From assembly GCF_000321225.1 (NCBI RefSeq), contig NW_004452148.1:12569-76568 (forward strand): a DNA stretch of 64,000 nt, in the 5' to 3' direction. Under the pieces are notes generated by a model. That model made no database searches, was not told the DNA's origin, and was given only the letters and a program-made list of their open reading frames with translations. Shown piece by piece: positions 24,112-35,754 of this stretch. A program made the position numbers and the translations under genes. Every line of letters starts with the position of its first letter. Within the stretch, counting starts at the first letter, position 1. This DNA comes from Odobenus rosmarus divergens. Lineage: Eukaryota > Chordata > Mammalia > Carnivora > Odobenidae.

Positions 24112-24898
24112 AACATAATAAATGTTACATATTTATATAAATAATCAAATTCTATAAAATATTGAAATATTGCATTTGCAAAAAAATCCAAATAATTTTT
24201 AATTAGAAAATTGAACTTCCATCTGTGAGCATTACTTTTGTTATATCAAGATTTTTTTAACCTAGTATTAAAATACAATCATGGGAAATTTCGGCTTGGT
24301 GACCCCACTGAAGTGCTTAGAGCATGGATGTTCAATGCCGTCTACTCCCCCATACTTTGCTCCATGTATCTCTTCCATACGGATGTTCTTGGGTCATCTC
24401 CTCTATCATAAATAAGTACACCTGCTACTTACCTTAATTAATAATGAAACAGTCCTTTGGCAAATCCTTTTGAGTAATGCATCCTATCTACTTCCAGGAG
24501 AAACATTTTGGGAGGGTCCTTCCAAACTGCTCCCACCCTGGGTTTTATAGGCAAAATCCACAGCCGCTTCTCGGTTTGCAATTCCATAGCACAATTATGG
24601 AATGTTACCATACTTCCAGTATAAAAATGTAAACGTGGTTTTTGGAATGATAAAAAATACTATTATTAGTCAACACGTCTTAAAAATTATCTTTTAATTT
24701 CTTATATTCACCATCAATGGGAAGAATTTTTCATGTAAGTCAGCAGGAGCAAAGGACTGCAGATATTTCCTCTGACAGAAACTCCTTTTTAAGCATTAAC
24801 AAAAATTTAGATAGAATTACCTTTTCATATTATATTTTAAGATTGTGACTATTATTCAAATCTACAACCCTCTCTTTTTATTGGTTAATAAATGTATT

Positions 24899-24982
24899 AT
24901 TGAGCTTTCTTCATTGAAGCTTCTTGATCATGTAAATAGATCATTGAACTTTCTTATTTGAAACTTCCTGATCCATTTAAAT
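24899..24982 (+). repeat. Diverged tandem duplication, unit about 42-44 bp
   Basis: attgagctttcttcattgaa (24899) is repeated as attgaactttcttatttgaa (24943), followed in both by cttc(t/c)tgatc and taaat. The units differ by several substitutions and one indel, so the duplication is old. Confidence 0.7.
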
Positions 24983-25149
24983 GTTAAATCCATTTCCATT
25001 TTGCATGCCAAATATTTTTAAATGCTGGTAAAGGTTTTGCTTGGGTGTACACAAATTTTGCTGTACTAGTCATAACAATTCTTCACTAGCATAAGAATCA
25101 CAATCTTGTCTAAATATTATTCATAAATGAATGTTTTAATAAACCTTAT

Positions 25150-25905
25150 CAAAATATAAGGTATATACTGAAAATCATCTCCTCATAAACAAATCAAAAT
25201 TGACAACTTGATGAATTATCACAAACTAAATCTACCTGAGAAATCTCCATCTAGTACAAGGGAGGGGTACATATCCAGCACCCTGGGTATCCCCCTCCTG
25301 TTCTTTTTCTATCACTAGCCCAACTCTCCAATCCAAACAAATCAACAACACTGACTTTTAACATCATGTTTTATATTGACTCTTCTGGAATTTTGTATCA
25401 GTGAGATCATATGGTGCGTAATCTATGGGATATGGGTTTTTTTTCAGTTCTTCACCCAATAAGACATTTTAGAGATTTATGCATGTTGTTTTATGTGATG
25501 ATATTTTGATCATTTCCTATTACAGAGTATTCCACTATATAAATATGCTATAATTAGTTGATCCATTTTGCTGTTAATATGCATTGAGGTGTTTCTAGTT
25601 TTTATTTACGTGTAATGTTTCTATAAACATCGTGGTACATGTCTTTTGTTTCATATAGGTATGAATTTTTGCATACATATATGAATTTTTTGGTTTTGAA
25701 TGCATTTGTTTAGCATTAGGAAATAATGCCAGTTTTCCAAAGTGGTTTATACAAATTTTTACTCCTATCAGCACTGTTGGTGAATTCCTATTGCTCTATG
25801 TCTTTACTGACATTTGGTATTTTCAGAATTTAATCATTGCAGTATGTGCATAGTGTTATCTTTACGCCATTTAATATAATTAAATCTGTGGTTTAATTTT
25901 ACATA
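25150..25905 (-). mobile_element. Old L1 LINE 3' portion (antisense)
   Basis: Antisense L1 3' UTR and ORF2 end: cttgatgaattatcacaaac, gtatcagtgagatcatatgg, agtattccactatataaata, tttccaaagtggtttataca, then ctgacatttggtattttcag. The order matches the 3' end of an L1M-type element read backwards. All frames are decayed. Confidence 0.75.
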
Positions 25906-26623
25906 TAGATAGCTTCTCTGTAAACAAAACAACATATTACTTGAACATAAGATTACTGTTGCTGAAATTATCTAAGGTAGTGTCTCTGTGATAGCTTGTG
26001 TATTCACCTACCATGCTGAATATTTCAAGATTTTATTTTAAGTTGATTTGTGTTGATATGTCTTTATGGGAAAAATAATTTTTTTCTATCATTTTTTTCA
26101 AGGATCGTAACTAGTGCTATTAACTATGTGCAGTTCCTAACCTCAGTAGATTAATCTAGTACAATAGAAACATCCGTGCCAAATAAAGAATTGTGCTTTT
26201 GATAGACTATTACTGAAGTACTAATCTTACTGATTGAAATGCTCCAATGAGAAGGTCAGAGAGAGATGTCCTACATAGTATCGATACTGCTGAGTTGTTT
26301 TCTATTAGTGGGTATTATCTGTAAAATCTTAACCGGTATAATACAAATGTGAAAAGTAAGAGCACACAAAATCAAAAGGAAAGCTGAGTATTTTAAATAT
26401 TCACATAAAAATAATTTCACTGATGATTACAAAAGAAAATTGACTGAAGTAATAAGACTACCTGGGATAATTAAATGTGTTAATCGGGGAGATATTCATT
26501 GTTATAAATGTTAAAGTTTTTTTTTCATGGTAGATGCTAAAAATAAAGTTTTAAAGACCCAAATAACAGTTTTTAAATACAGGAGTTTTCAGAAAAAGCT
26601 ATACCTAGTGTTCAACTATAATT
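25906..26623. other. AT-rich unique sequence, no gene
   Basis: Nothing recognised here. Confidence 0.5.
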
Positions 26624-26638
26624 ACAAATTAAATTTTT

Positions 26639-26827
26639 TTTAAGATTTTATTTATTTATTTGAGAGAGAGAGAATGAGAGATAGAGAGCACGAGAGGGAA
26701 GAGGGTCAGAGGGAGAAGCAGACTCCCCGCTGAGCAGGGAGCCCAATGCGGGACTCGATCCCGGGACTCCAGGATCATGACCTGAGCCGAAGGCAGTTGC
26801 TTAACCAACTGAGCCACCCAGGCGCCC
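26639..26827 (-). mobile_element. CAN SINE (young, gagagagaatgagag type)
   Basis: Perfect 15-bp target duplication acaaattaaattttt at 26624-26638 and 26828-26842. The body is nearly identical to the copy at 29445-29641: I count five differences, four of them at CpG sites. It is one of the youngest insertions in the window. Confidence 0.96.
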
Positions 26828-26943
26828 ACAAATTAAATTTTTGAATGAATGTAAAAAATAATCTAAATCTTCCAACAAATTTGTAATGCACTATGAAACA
26901 TCATAGTATACTTATTGGGAAGCTATGCCTCTCTTATTCAATC

Positions 26944-27002
26944 AGAAAGAAAGAAAGAAAGGAAGGAAGAGAGGGAGGGAGGGAGGAAGGAAGAGAAGGA
27001 AG
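26944..27002 (+). repeat. (GAAA)n/(GGAA)n/(GGGA)n purine tract
   Basis: Pure purine run of about 59 bases moving from gaaa through ggaa and ggga units. It is low complexity. Confidence 0.93.
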
Positions 27003-27280
27003 ATCCATTAATATGTTTTAATGTTATAGAATCTTAACTTTAAGTTAAATAAAGTAAGATTAAGACATAAAACCATCACCAAAATTAAAAATTTAGAGAG
27101 CTTTAAACTCCACTCTGACCATAGAACTTTAATTCTTCTAGTTAATAAACAGTGAATATATTTTCCTACAGCATTTCTTTACATAAAACATAGACAGTAT
27201 ACTTTCTGAAACAAACTTACCACATTCTCAAGAAGTAAAATTTCACTTTGTAACTATAAACTTAATGTAGCACTATATAT

Positions 27281-27378
27281 ATTTTAAGTAATCTCCAATC
27301 GCAACATGGGGCTTGAACAACTCATGACCCTGAGATCAAGAGTCACCTGCTCTCCCAGCTGAACCATCCAGGTGCCCC
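27281..27378 (-). mobile_element. tRNA-derived SINE fragment (old, short)
   Basis: attttaagtaatctcc, then acatggggcttgaacaactc, atgaccctgagatcaagagt and gaaccatccaggtgccc on +. This is the tRNA-related half of an older carnivore SINE with a short A/T-rich tail and no (CT)-rich body. No convincing target duplication is seen. It is not a functional tRNA: the arms are degenerate. Confidence 0.75.
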
Positions 27379-27702
27379 TATCTAGCACCTCTTGTATTAA
27401 AAATGTGTTTTACAATTGGTGCCCTTTGTTTTTTCAATTTTTTTTTGTATTCTGTACAAATCTTTTTAGTCTACCCATGCTTATGAATTTTGTGTACTAT
27501 TTGCACATTACCATAGATTCTTAGAGCAAATCAAATATAATTTGAGTTGTAGATTAATTCAAATGTTAAAACAGATGATATAATAACAGAAATCCCTGTG
27601 GCTCTCAATCTGCATAAATCAATGAATCAGAAATATTTATTCATTTATCCGGACCTGATTTAAGACCCTTCATATTCTGACCCTGTTAAATTTCAAATGT
27701 TT

Positions 27703-27915
27703 ATTTTTTAAAGATTTATTTATTTATTTGTTTTAGAGAGATAGAGAAAGAGGAACAGCACAAGCATGAGGGGCAGGGGGAGGAGAGAGAATATGGAGCC
27801 GACTCTACGCGGAGCCTGGCGCCTGACACGCGGCTCGATCTCACGACCCTGAGATCATGACCTCAGCCAAAACCAAGAGTCAGACACTTAAAATGACTGC
27901 CCACCCAGGTGCCCC
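27703..27915 (-). mobile_element. CAN SINE (older subfamily)
   Basis: Perfect 15-bp target duplication aaatttcaaatgttt at 27688-27702 and 27916-27930. The head on + carries gagtcagacacttaaaatga, with a small disruption before cacccaggtgcccc. The body keeps several CpGs (ctacgcggagcctggcgcct). Confidence 0.94.
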
Positions 27916-27930
27916 AAATTTCAAATGTTT

Positions 27931-28685
27931 TTTCACAGATTCAACATTTTTAAGTTTTAAGCCTGGCGGACCAACTCCTTTTTTAGGGAACTTGTTTTAA
28001 TGTGTACTGGCATCCATGGTTTTAATAACATGGCCCTCTCTCGTCCCTTCCATCTTCCATTTAACCAAACCTATTGAAAAAGTCCAAATCACTGTGATAA
28101 TCAATTTGTTTATTCTGCTTCCTGAAATAGCTACACCATACACTGTCTGTGCCCAAACTCTGATCTATGACGCATGAATTATATACAACATATCAATTAT
28201 ATGTCTTGATAACTATTTGTCATCTAAGCTTAATCTGATCAACTGATTGTACCTTCCTGAGGGTGTGGCTTGTGTAACATTTGACTACCTCACAGAAACT
28301 AGCAAGAAAGTTTGATGTTTTAAATGAGTTTGAGGACCGCAATACCTGATATCTTTTTTCACTGTTTCACTGAACGAAAATCTTTGTAAATGTAGCGATT
28401 AACTAGTAGGATGTCTCTTTTTCGGCACCATTTATGCTGCTGTGGGCTTGGTCGATTTCTGCCCCCAATTTTTCTTAGTGTCTCATTTTGCGACTTTAAA
28501 CAATGTTAAGATGGGATGGCACTGATATTGCCCTTTAGAATGTTCAGAGAATGCTAGTAGCTCAGAGTGTGGATGAAAATCTACTTCTGTCTGAGTCATC
28601 TCAGGACAATTGAACCAACTTCCCCCAGTAAATGTGACACCAAAATAAATATTTATTATTAGATAGCTGCTTTGCACTGCATATA
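27931..28685. other. Unique sequence, no gene
   Basis: No recognised repeat. The stretch at about 28330-28470 is richer in CpG than its surroundings (gaggaccgcaatacc, tagcgattaactag, tttttcggcaccat). Confidence 0.45.
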
Positions 28686-28800
28686 TGCATTCAAAATTTA
28701 TTCAACAAATGTGTGTTCAGTGCTCATTAGGTCTTAGATGCTATCTTGGGTAAAGAAGATTTAATCATGAGTGAAATAGCCAAAGTCTGCACTGTCGTGG
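28686..28800 (-). mobile_element. L2 LINE 3' end (antisense)
   Basis: tgcattcaaaatttattcaa, then caaatgtgtgttcagtgctc and attaggtcttagatgctatc follow the reverse complement of the L2 3' terminus (the family's sense end is aataaatatttgttgaatga). Diverged. Confidence 0.65.
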
Positions 28801-29205
28801 CCACCAGAGTGGTGTGTGAAAAGTTGCAAGAACGGAGATCAGAAAAATCTCTTCTGGTCGAATCATGAGGGGTTGGTTGAAATGGCAAAGAGGTTTCTAT
28901 TAGGTGTGTGATGGAAAGGCATGGGAGGTTTGTGTAGAGATTTTAAGTGACCTGATATAGGTCTGAAAATTTTCTCTTGGCTGTTGATGTTGAGTTCTAT
29001 TATTGATTTATTTTGAAAAACTTACATATACATAAATATATGCAAATTATATATTATAAAATGTGTATATGTTGTATAAAATCATGCACACGTGTATTTA
29101 TATATCAGAATTTTAACAGTGGTTGCATCTAGTGATGGGATTGAGAGTTTTAACCAATCTCCATGGCTACTCCGTGTGGATCTTGGGAGGCAACAACAAA
29201 CTTGC
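28801..29205. other. Unique sequence, no gene
   Basis: No gene or clear repeat. AT-rich with ta/tg alternation near 29020-29105. Confidence 0.45.
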
Positions 29206-29990
29206 TACAGGATCATTTCTTGATTTTGTCACTATGCCTTCATGTTTCCTGCATTCTATACCCACCAAGAGGATCCTTCTAAAATAAAACTTTGTTGAGG
29301 TTACTTACTGTTTAAAATCCATCAATAGCGCTCTATTGCTGTCATGTGAAAATTCAGAAGTTTTAAGAAAACTTAAAAAGCCATCAGCCTCATATCTCCT
29401 TTATTGTCTTCTTGGCACAATATTCAGGTCAACACAATTTTCTTTTTTTTTTTTTAAGATTTTATTTATTTATTTGAGAGAGAGAGAATGAGAGATAGAG
29501 AGCACGAGAGGGAAGAGGGTCAGAGGGAAAAGCAGACTCCCTGCTGAGCAGGGAGCCCGATGTGGGACTCGATCCCGGGACTCCAGGATCATGACCTGAG
29601 CCGAAGGCAGTCGCTTAACCAACTGAGCCACCCAGGCGCCCCAACACAATTTTCTTAATGTCACCAATATCTAAGCTCTTTCTAGCCTAGACACTCAGCC
29701 CTTTGAAAGAATCTCTTTCATGTACCCCTAGACAAAGCACAGGTGTCATCTTCTCTGTTCTTTCAAGGGTGCCTTTTCAAGGTGAGCCTATGGCATCCCC
29801 TGCTAACCTCTTATAAGGGTTCTACAGTACTGTGTGATAAGTGTCTCTTTACCTGTTTTTCTTCTCAGTAGGCTGTAACCTGTAATGGGATTAGAGCTTC
29901 ATCTGTATCTATAGCTTATTATCTCCAGCAATTTGTAAAGTTCCCGGCACAATATTTATTAACTAAATGTCTTGTGTTTATTCATCAATA
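29206..29990 (+). mobile_element. L2 LINE 3' portion, split by a SINE
   Basis: In order: aaatccatcaatagcgctct, caggtcaacacaattttctt (interrupted by the SINE at 29445-29641), attagagcttcatctgtatc, and an end gcacaatatttattaactaa. This is the usual sense order of an L2 3' end. It is old and non-coding. Confidence 0.6.
29445..29641 (-). mobile_element. CAN SINE (young, gagagagaatgagag type)
   Basis: Perfect 15-bp target duplication caacacaattttctt at 29430-29444 and 29642-29656. It is near-identical to the copy at 26639-26827 and inserted into an L2. The minus-strand frame 29470-29667 is the SINE translation and not a gene. Confidence 0.96.
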
Positions 29991-30274
29991 ACATGATATT
30001 GTGAGGTTCTATTCATGAGGAACTTTTCAGTAGGGGCACAGAAGGCAATACTTATTTATGTAGTCAATACTTTTTAGACCAGGCAAAAGCTAACCTGATT
30101 AATAAGGGATTAGGATGGAGATAATTTTTTAAATATTTGTAAAGATGTATTTGATGTTGTAAAGAATTATGAACACAGGTACAATTCTGAATGGATCCAG
30201 CTTTTACCCCTCCTGTTACAATTCAACTTGCATATAATGCCAGATGCATTTTCCTTCTAAAGTAGGAAGTTCTT

Positions 30275-30468
30275 GGGACGCCTGGGTGGCTCAGTTGGTT
30301 AAGCAGCTGCCTTCGGCTCAGGTCATGATCCCAGGATCCTGGGATCGAGTCCCGCGTCGGGCTCCCTGCTCAGCGGGGAGCCTGCTTCTCCCTCTGCCTG
30401 CCACTCCTCCTGCTTGTGCTCTTTCTCTCTCTCTCTGACAAATAAATAAATAAAATCTTTAAAAAAAA
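30275..30468 (+). mobile_element. CAN SINE (young, cctgccactcctcctgcttg type)
   Basis: Perfect 17-bp target duplication taaagtaggaagttctt at 30258-30274 and 30469-30485. The head is gggacgcctgggtggctcag and the end is acaaataaataaataaaatc with a poly(A) tail. It lies in inverted orientation about 0.63 kb from the SINE at 29445-29641. Confidence 0.96.
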
Positions 30469-30485
30469 TAAAGTAGGAAGTTCTT

Positions 30486-30954
30486 TCCCTTAATAGAAAT
30501 CTTTAAGGACTCCATTTAATCTACAGCCTAATGTGCAAATTTCTTATGGTTGCACTCAGTCTTCCACGTTAGCTTTCTTATCTGTGACAGTAAAGAAAAA
30601 GAAATTACTCTGTAGAACTTACCGTCTGAATTTCTGCTTCCTAAGGGAGAAACAAAATAATTCACTTGGGCATATACTCTGTGTTAAGAAAAATACCAAG
30701 GTGGGCTTTTTTTGCTCTGAGACAGTAAATCTTCACGGCATTGTCCAGAAGGCAGAAGTGAGATAAAATGAAGTAAATTGCTTTGCATAACACAGTAAGA
30801 CAATATTTTAGCTTATTCAGGCAAGTAGGAAAGATGAGAAGATGTTGGGGGTAGCAAGGGTAGGAGAATCCTGGCAAAATACCAAGAAACTAGTTATTTT
30901 TTTATACAACAGGGCATAGAGAGGCCAGTGCTTCCTTCTATTAGAAATAGAATC
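30486..30954. other. Unique sequence, no gene
   Basis: Nothing recognised. The short open frames here have no recognisable domain. Confidence 0.45.
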
Positions 30955-31310
30955 TCCTAAATTTTAGTTAGGCACCTGGCTGCCATAGTAATAGCTACAT
31001 TTCCCAGCCTCTCTTGCAAATAGATGTCACCAGGAGACTGATGTGGGGCCAATGGGTTTTGACCATAAGTTTGCAGCTTATGGCTTCTTTGTCTAAAGAA
31101 GTCACCAACACTTTGCCCTGGGCTTTTTTCTTCCCCCTTCTCATGGACTGAGAAAAAATGGACACTAACAGCTGCCGTTTGAACAAATGGAAATACCACC
31201 CGAGCCCTGTTCTACTCATCTTGGTACTATTACATGCCGTCTAAATAAAGCTCTGTTTTACTCGAGCCATTTAATTCCTGGTTCATTTTATTTCAGTGGC
31301 TCTGTCTATT
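30955..31310 (+). mobile_element. LTR-like interspersed repeat (+)
   Basis: gctgccatagtaatagctac, atttcccagcctctcttgca, gatgtggggccaatgggttt, then gtctaaataaagctctgttt followed by gagccatttaattcc. The order and the AATAAA near the end fit a known type of ancient mammalian LTR-like repeat. It is compacted by internal deletions and the name is uncertain. Confidence 0.55.
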
Positions 31311-32834
31311 ACTAAAAAGGATCACTAATATCTAGTTTTAAGACCTTTCTTATGCTTTTCTGCGATTTATTCTTCCTGTTACTCTAACACCTCAATAAAA
31401 GCCTCCTACATTTTCATTCTTATGTAAGTGATTGGCATGTGCCCCCCCAAAAAAGACAATTTGGAAAAACATTTTGCAAGAATAGAACTTGCTGAAATTA
31501 AGAAGTAAGTAGAAGCAGAAAATTAGAGTCAGGTGTGAAGATAGAAAGCATAAGTTCTCTTTGAATACCTGGAGAAATACAGAGGAAAGAATGGGTTTTC
31601 TTTTACATTCGTACTAGTAGTTTTATTTAAAGCCTAAAGACAAGTTATCCTGGCAGAATGGAGGGCTTGAGCTTCTCACATAAGTGACTCTTGGGTCACA
31701 TTACTTTTCCTACCTCATCTCTTCCTTTTTCTCATTAATGAACCCTTTGCTCTATTGAAAATAAGTACAGTTCCCTGGCTTCAGAACAGGCCGTGTTCTT
31801 AAGTAGACTATTTTCTTCAAGCTTTGCCCCTTTGTCAACACATGTCCACTTTTCTCTCCCTGCCTTTTATTTTAGTTACTCTATTTTGGCAGTTTGTTTT
31901 CTAGTAAGTTTGAAGGGAAGACTTGCATATAGATGACCCAAAATATCTAGTATGTTTTAAAGAAACTTAACAGTATCCTTTGTCCTTTCTTTTATGACAT
32001 GTGTTGTTATTTAGTCTTCAACTTCAGGCACATAAAACTGAGGTGATCTTGTAAGTTCACAATACCTGGAGTTTGGAATAGGTATATAAAACTTCCTACA
32101 CATAAATTTAGTCATTTCATATTTCGGCAGTATTAGAAAATGATTGACTTGGATAATGAGTGATGTACCTTGACTCTGTAGCCCAGAGAAATTAATTACC
32201 TATTATCAACTACTTATTAACATGGTAGAAAAGTAGGTTGCTGCTCTCCATTATCTATTTCAACTCTCTCCCCTTATAATTTGTTACTGAACCTACTTAA
32301 AATAGTCTTTATTTATGCTTTGACTTTTTTTCTTTTTTTCAGCAAATGTATGTATAGAGAATTTTAGTATAATTATCCTCTTTGAATTCAAGTGCATGTT
32401 ACAAAAAAGAAATCAATGAAAGGACTCATTTATTTATTGATAATTTCTTCTTTAATAAAAATTTTACTGATTCTGTAATAGATTCCAAAAACTGGGAGGA
32501 CACTTGAGACACTAAGTAAGTAAACTCTATGTCCTATTCTCAAAAAAAAAAAAAAAAAAGTGGAGTTGAGAAGAAGGGATAGACAATGCAATATAGTTAA
32601 GCAATATTTAATTAGTATAAATTTTAGCAGTATGTATTTTAGCAGAAAAATTATGAATATACTTATTAAAATTAAATAATTTTCTCCATTTACATGCTCA
32701 AGTCTATAATGGCCCTACTGGTAGGCAATACTATAGCTTGGTAACACCACTTATATTTACTCTAATTCCTCTTGAACTTGCCTAGTAGAACCTTAAAAAG
32801 GGAGTCAATCCAGCATAATAATGAAGTAGAGTGT
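31311..32834. other. AT-rich unique sequence, no gene
   Basis: No recognised repeat or coding signal apart from an A-run at about 32541-32558. Confidence 0.5.
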
Positions 32835-32847
32835 CAATTAAAGTCTT

Positions 32848-33033
32848 TTTTTTTAAGATTTTATTTATTTATTTGAGAGAGAAAGAGAGTGAGAGCATGA
32901 GTGGGGGCGGGGAGAGGGAAAAGCAGGCTCCCCACTGAACAGAGAGTGTGATGCGGGGCTTGATCCCAGGACCCTGAGGTCATGACCTGAGCCAAAGGCA
33001 GATGCTTAACTGACTAGGCCAACCAGGCGCCCC
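32848..33033 (-). mobile_element. CAN SINE
   Basis: The target duplication caattaaagtctt (32835-32847) pairs with caattagtctt (33034-33044), with a two-base loss. On + it has the tail ttttatttatttatttgaga, the body aagcaggctccccactgaac, then tgatgcggggcttgatccca. The head has small changes (actaggccaaccaggcgcc). Confidence 0.93.
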
Positions 33034-33044
33034 CAATTAGTCTT

Positions 33045-34285
33045 AATTGCCCACTTCTGGTATTGATTCTTGCTGCCACAGTATTGAAATCATCCACACA
33101 GAGGCTGAAAATATTGGGTTAGTGTCGCAGTGACTATTCACCAATTAACGTCTTAGCCAGTGTTGCAGTGGTTCTTCAGTGAGAGCACAGCACATCCCAT
33201 TGCAACCTTCTGCCATGACCATGGTTAGTCTTCCAAGACTATAGTACAAATGTGTGATGCAAAGGTGTCAGAAGGTCAGCTTACCGCAAGAATTTTTTTT
33301 CCCCCAAATTTAGTAATGTTCCAACATCTGTAAATCCCAGTAGTCATGTCATTATCTCTCTAGCAATTTCTTTCCTTGGAATCTGGTTTACTTTTTCACC
33401 GTCCAATGGAAGTTACCCTTGAATCTGTGATCCTACATTACTCTTATGATGAAAGCTACCTCTAGAAACTAAAGGTATTTTATCACTCTTCTAAAGGGGT
33501 TCCTTTAAAGACTGCTCAGCTTCTGTCTTCCTTAACTAGAGAAAATTTTTAAAAATTAATTTTCACCTCTGAGGGCATATCCCACAACTACTATTATAAT
33601 TCTTATTGCAGATATATAGGGACTAGTAGAGGCACAAAAGAGTGATGATCAATTTTACTTAGCAAGATGGTTTCAGAAATGATCTCATGGAGAAGTTGAT
33701 TAAGTATTGGAATATGAATATGCCTTGGGCAGCTTAGACAATGTGGTAAAAGATAATGCAGTGTGGGACCTATGAGAATAGGCTCAGATATGCAATGGTA
33801 CTTTTTGGGAATGTGTATAATTTGGAGTTGCTGGTACTTTAAATGTGAGCGCAGATCAGTATACGGCAGATCACGGCAGTAAGCAAGTTTACATTATGTA
33901 TGCTGAAAAATGCTTTGCCATGTGTTTTGGTCATAATCCTACAGTCAACATATTTAAAGATTTTAATAAGATCTTTGATAATGATTATATTTGAATTTGA
34001 ATCATCACTCATCAAATAGGGATGTAGATGATATATTGGAGAGATTGGAGATTATTAAGTTCTTCTAAATAGTATAGAATTATTGTATGAACTAAGGAGA
34101 AGAGTTTCAATTATATATGGAAGTTGTATTGACAAGTCTTAGTCATGGTCATGGTCCAGTCCCTGGTATAATAAATAAAAAATCAGTATAATTTTACTGA
34201 TTTTAGGCTTTTGTTTCTTAACTGGACTACATGGTAATTCCTAATTAGTATTTAAGTGATTTTTTTTTCCTGTATTTGCTGATAA
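33045..34285. other. Unique sequence, no gene
   Basis: No recognised gene or repeat in about 1.2 kb. Confidence 0.45.
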
Positions 34286-34800
34286 TTTGTTTCCAGGTCC
34301 ATTCCTCCTCCCTCCACATTTACCCTAATTTGTAGTGAGTTGACCCCTGAAATCTACTTTTCCAGAGCTCCTTGTCAACAAGCTTCTATACAGTTTCCAC
34401 TAATAGGAGACACTGTCAGGAAGGATAGAGAAGTCAGGACTTTTCTCCCCAATGTCTCTTGCTCAGGCAGCATCCCCAAGAGTGGCTGCATCTCCTCAGG
34501 TGTGTTGACTCCCAACAAAAAACCACTTTCTCCTTATTCCTTCCTCCTTCTAACCAAGCAAGCCACCTCATAGTCTTAGAGCCCAGGCTCTGTAACACCA
34601 GCTCTTCCTTCCACACCTCTGTTCTTAGAGAGTTGAATCTGTAAGACTTGCTGATGACTTCTGGTCATCCAGAAGTGATGCCTCCGACTGTCCATTTTGA
34701 CTTTTCAGCTGATTCAAGATGCTAGGAACTCATTGCCCATTTTAACTACCCTCTTTTGAACTATTAAGCCTGACCTCTGTTTGCCTCACCAAACACTGAT
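34286..34800 (+). repeat. Ancient interspersed repeat, same family as 37495-37990
   Basis: Contains ttttccagagctccttgtca, actaataggagacactgtca, gaagtcaggacttttctccc, and ctctgtaacaccagctcttc. The parallel landmarks at 37495-37990 are aatgggaggcacttggagca and a similar T/C-rich interior. Probably an old LTR-type element. The frames at 34340-34573 and 34434-34644 are accidental. Confidence 0.45.
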
Positions 34801-35754
34801 TGAATTTTGTTAAAAGTATTACCAGTATTGGTGACTGGAAGAACTATCAATACTCTCTGTAGAGATATATGGTTTTACACTCTTCAAAGCAGTTGTCATT
34901 CCTTTTTTCAGGTAGGGATCCAGAGAGATGTGACACGTTCCTTAAGTTTATGAGAAAAATATTAGCACCATAAGAACAACTACACAAATAAAAAAGATCC
35001 TGATTCAGCATCTGAAATACACTGCAGTGCCTTTTCTTAGTAGATTAATGTCTTTGACTCCTTCTAACTGAGTTGTATATGTTGCCTTGCGATTTTTTTT
35101 AGAGATACTTCTCCTCTGAAGCTATACACCAAGCAAAATTTAAATATATATATATATATATATATATGTTCACATAACTGATGCCAGTGTTGAAAATGTT
35201 TATATTAGAGTTAGTATTTGGCTACAAATCAGTTTAATATGATCAAAATATTTCTTCTCAGACTTAGAACTTCGGAAAACTTTCTGGTAAAATAGGAAGG
35301 GAGTATCTGAAACTTCAACTCAGGGTTAGGTTGTAAACAGTTGTGACAAAGGTGAGATGCTCATCCTCCTCTATTAACCCACCACCCCTGCCCCCCACAC
35401 TAACACCATCACTGTCACCACCACCATTATTTCTGTCCTACTTCTCAGAATCCTGGGAATCTTAGGACGCTCTATTTATAATAGGATGTAAGCATGAGCG
35501 TAATTCTAAGGAATACTTTCTTAATCTGTGGCTGAAGCTTCTCTAAAGCTGCCCTAGAGCATCAGGTTGGGACTACTGAATGCAGGAAGATTAAAAATTT
35601 CCCTGGGATCACTGCATAGTCTGAAGATTTTTGAATGACTACAGAAACAAGTTTCCCTTCCAAAGCTGCTCTGAGCTGACTCCTGCAGGAGCTGCATTTG
35701 GCCTGAGGGCACTGGTACTCTGTTTCTGGCTGGCTGTCCATCTTGGTTTTCCCA
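34801..35754. other. Unique sequence, no gene
   Basis: Contains a (TA)n microsatellite at 35144-35167 and a C-rich/ACC-rich patch near 35380-35430 (accaccaccattatttctgt). The minus-strand frame at 35554-35847 (97 codons) has no recognisable domain. Confidence 0.45.
35144..35167 (+). repeat. (TA)n microsatellite
   Basis: Uninterrupted AT alternation of about 24 bases. Confidence 0.95.

Larger units (their letters stand above)
23617..25149. other. Unique sequence, no gene
   Basis: No gene or recognised transposon. It contains a (TG)n microsatellite (24093-24111) and a small diverged tandem duplication (24899-24982). Confidence 0.5.

Noticed and set aside
26944..27002. Possible CRISPR-like or regulatory repeat array
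   Set aside because: Plain purine microsatellite. No spaced direct repeats exist, and CRISPR arrays are not expected in a mammalian genome.
27281..27378. tRNA-like sequence
   Set aside because: It is a SINE fragment. The arms are degenerate and there is no intact cloverleaf or anticodon stem. The same holds for the heads of all SINEs here.
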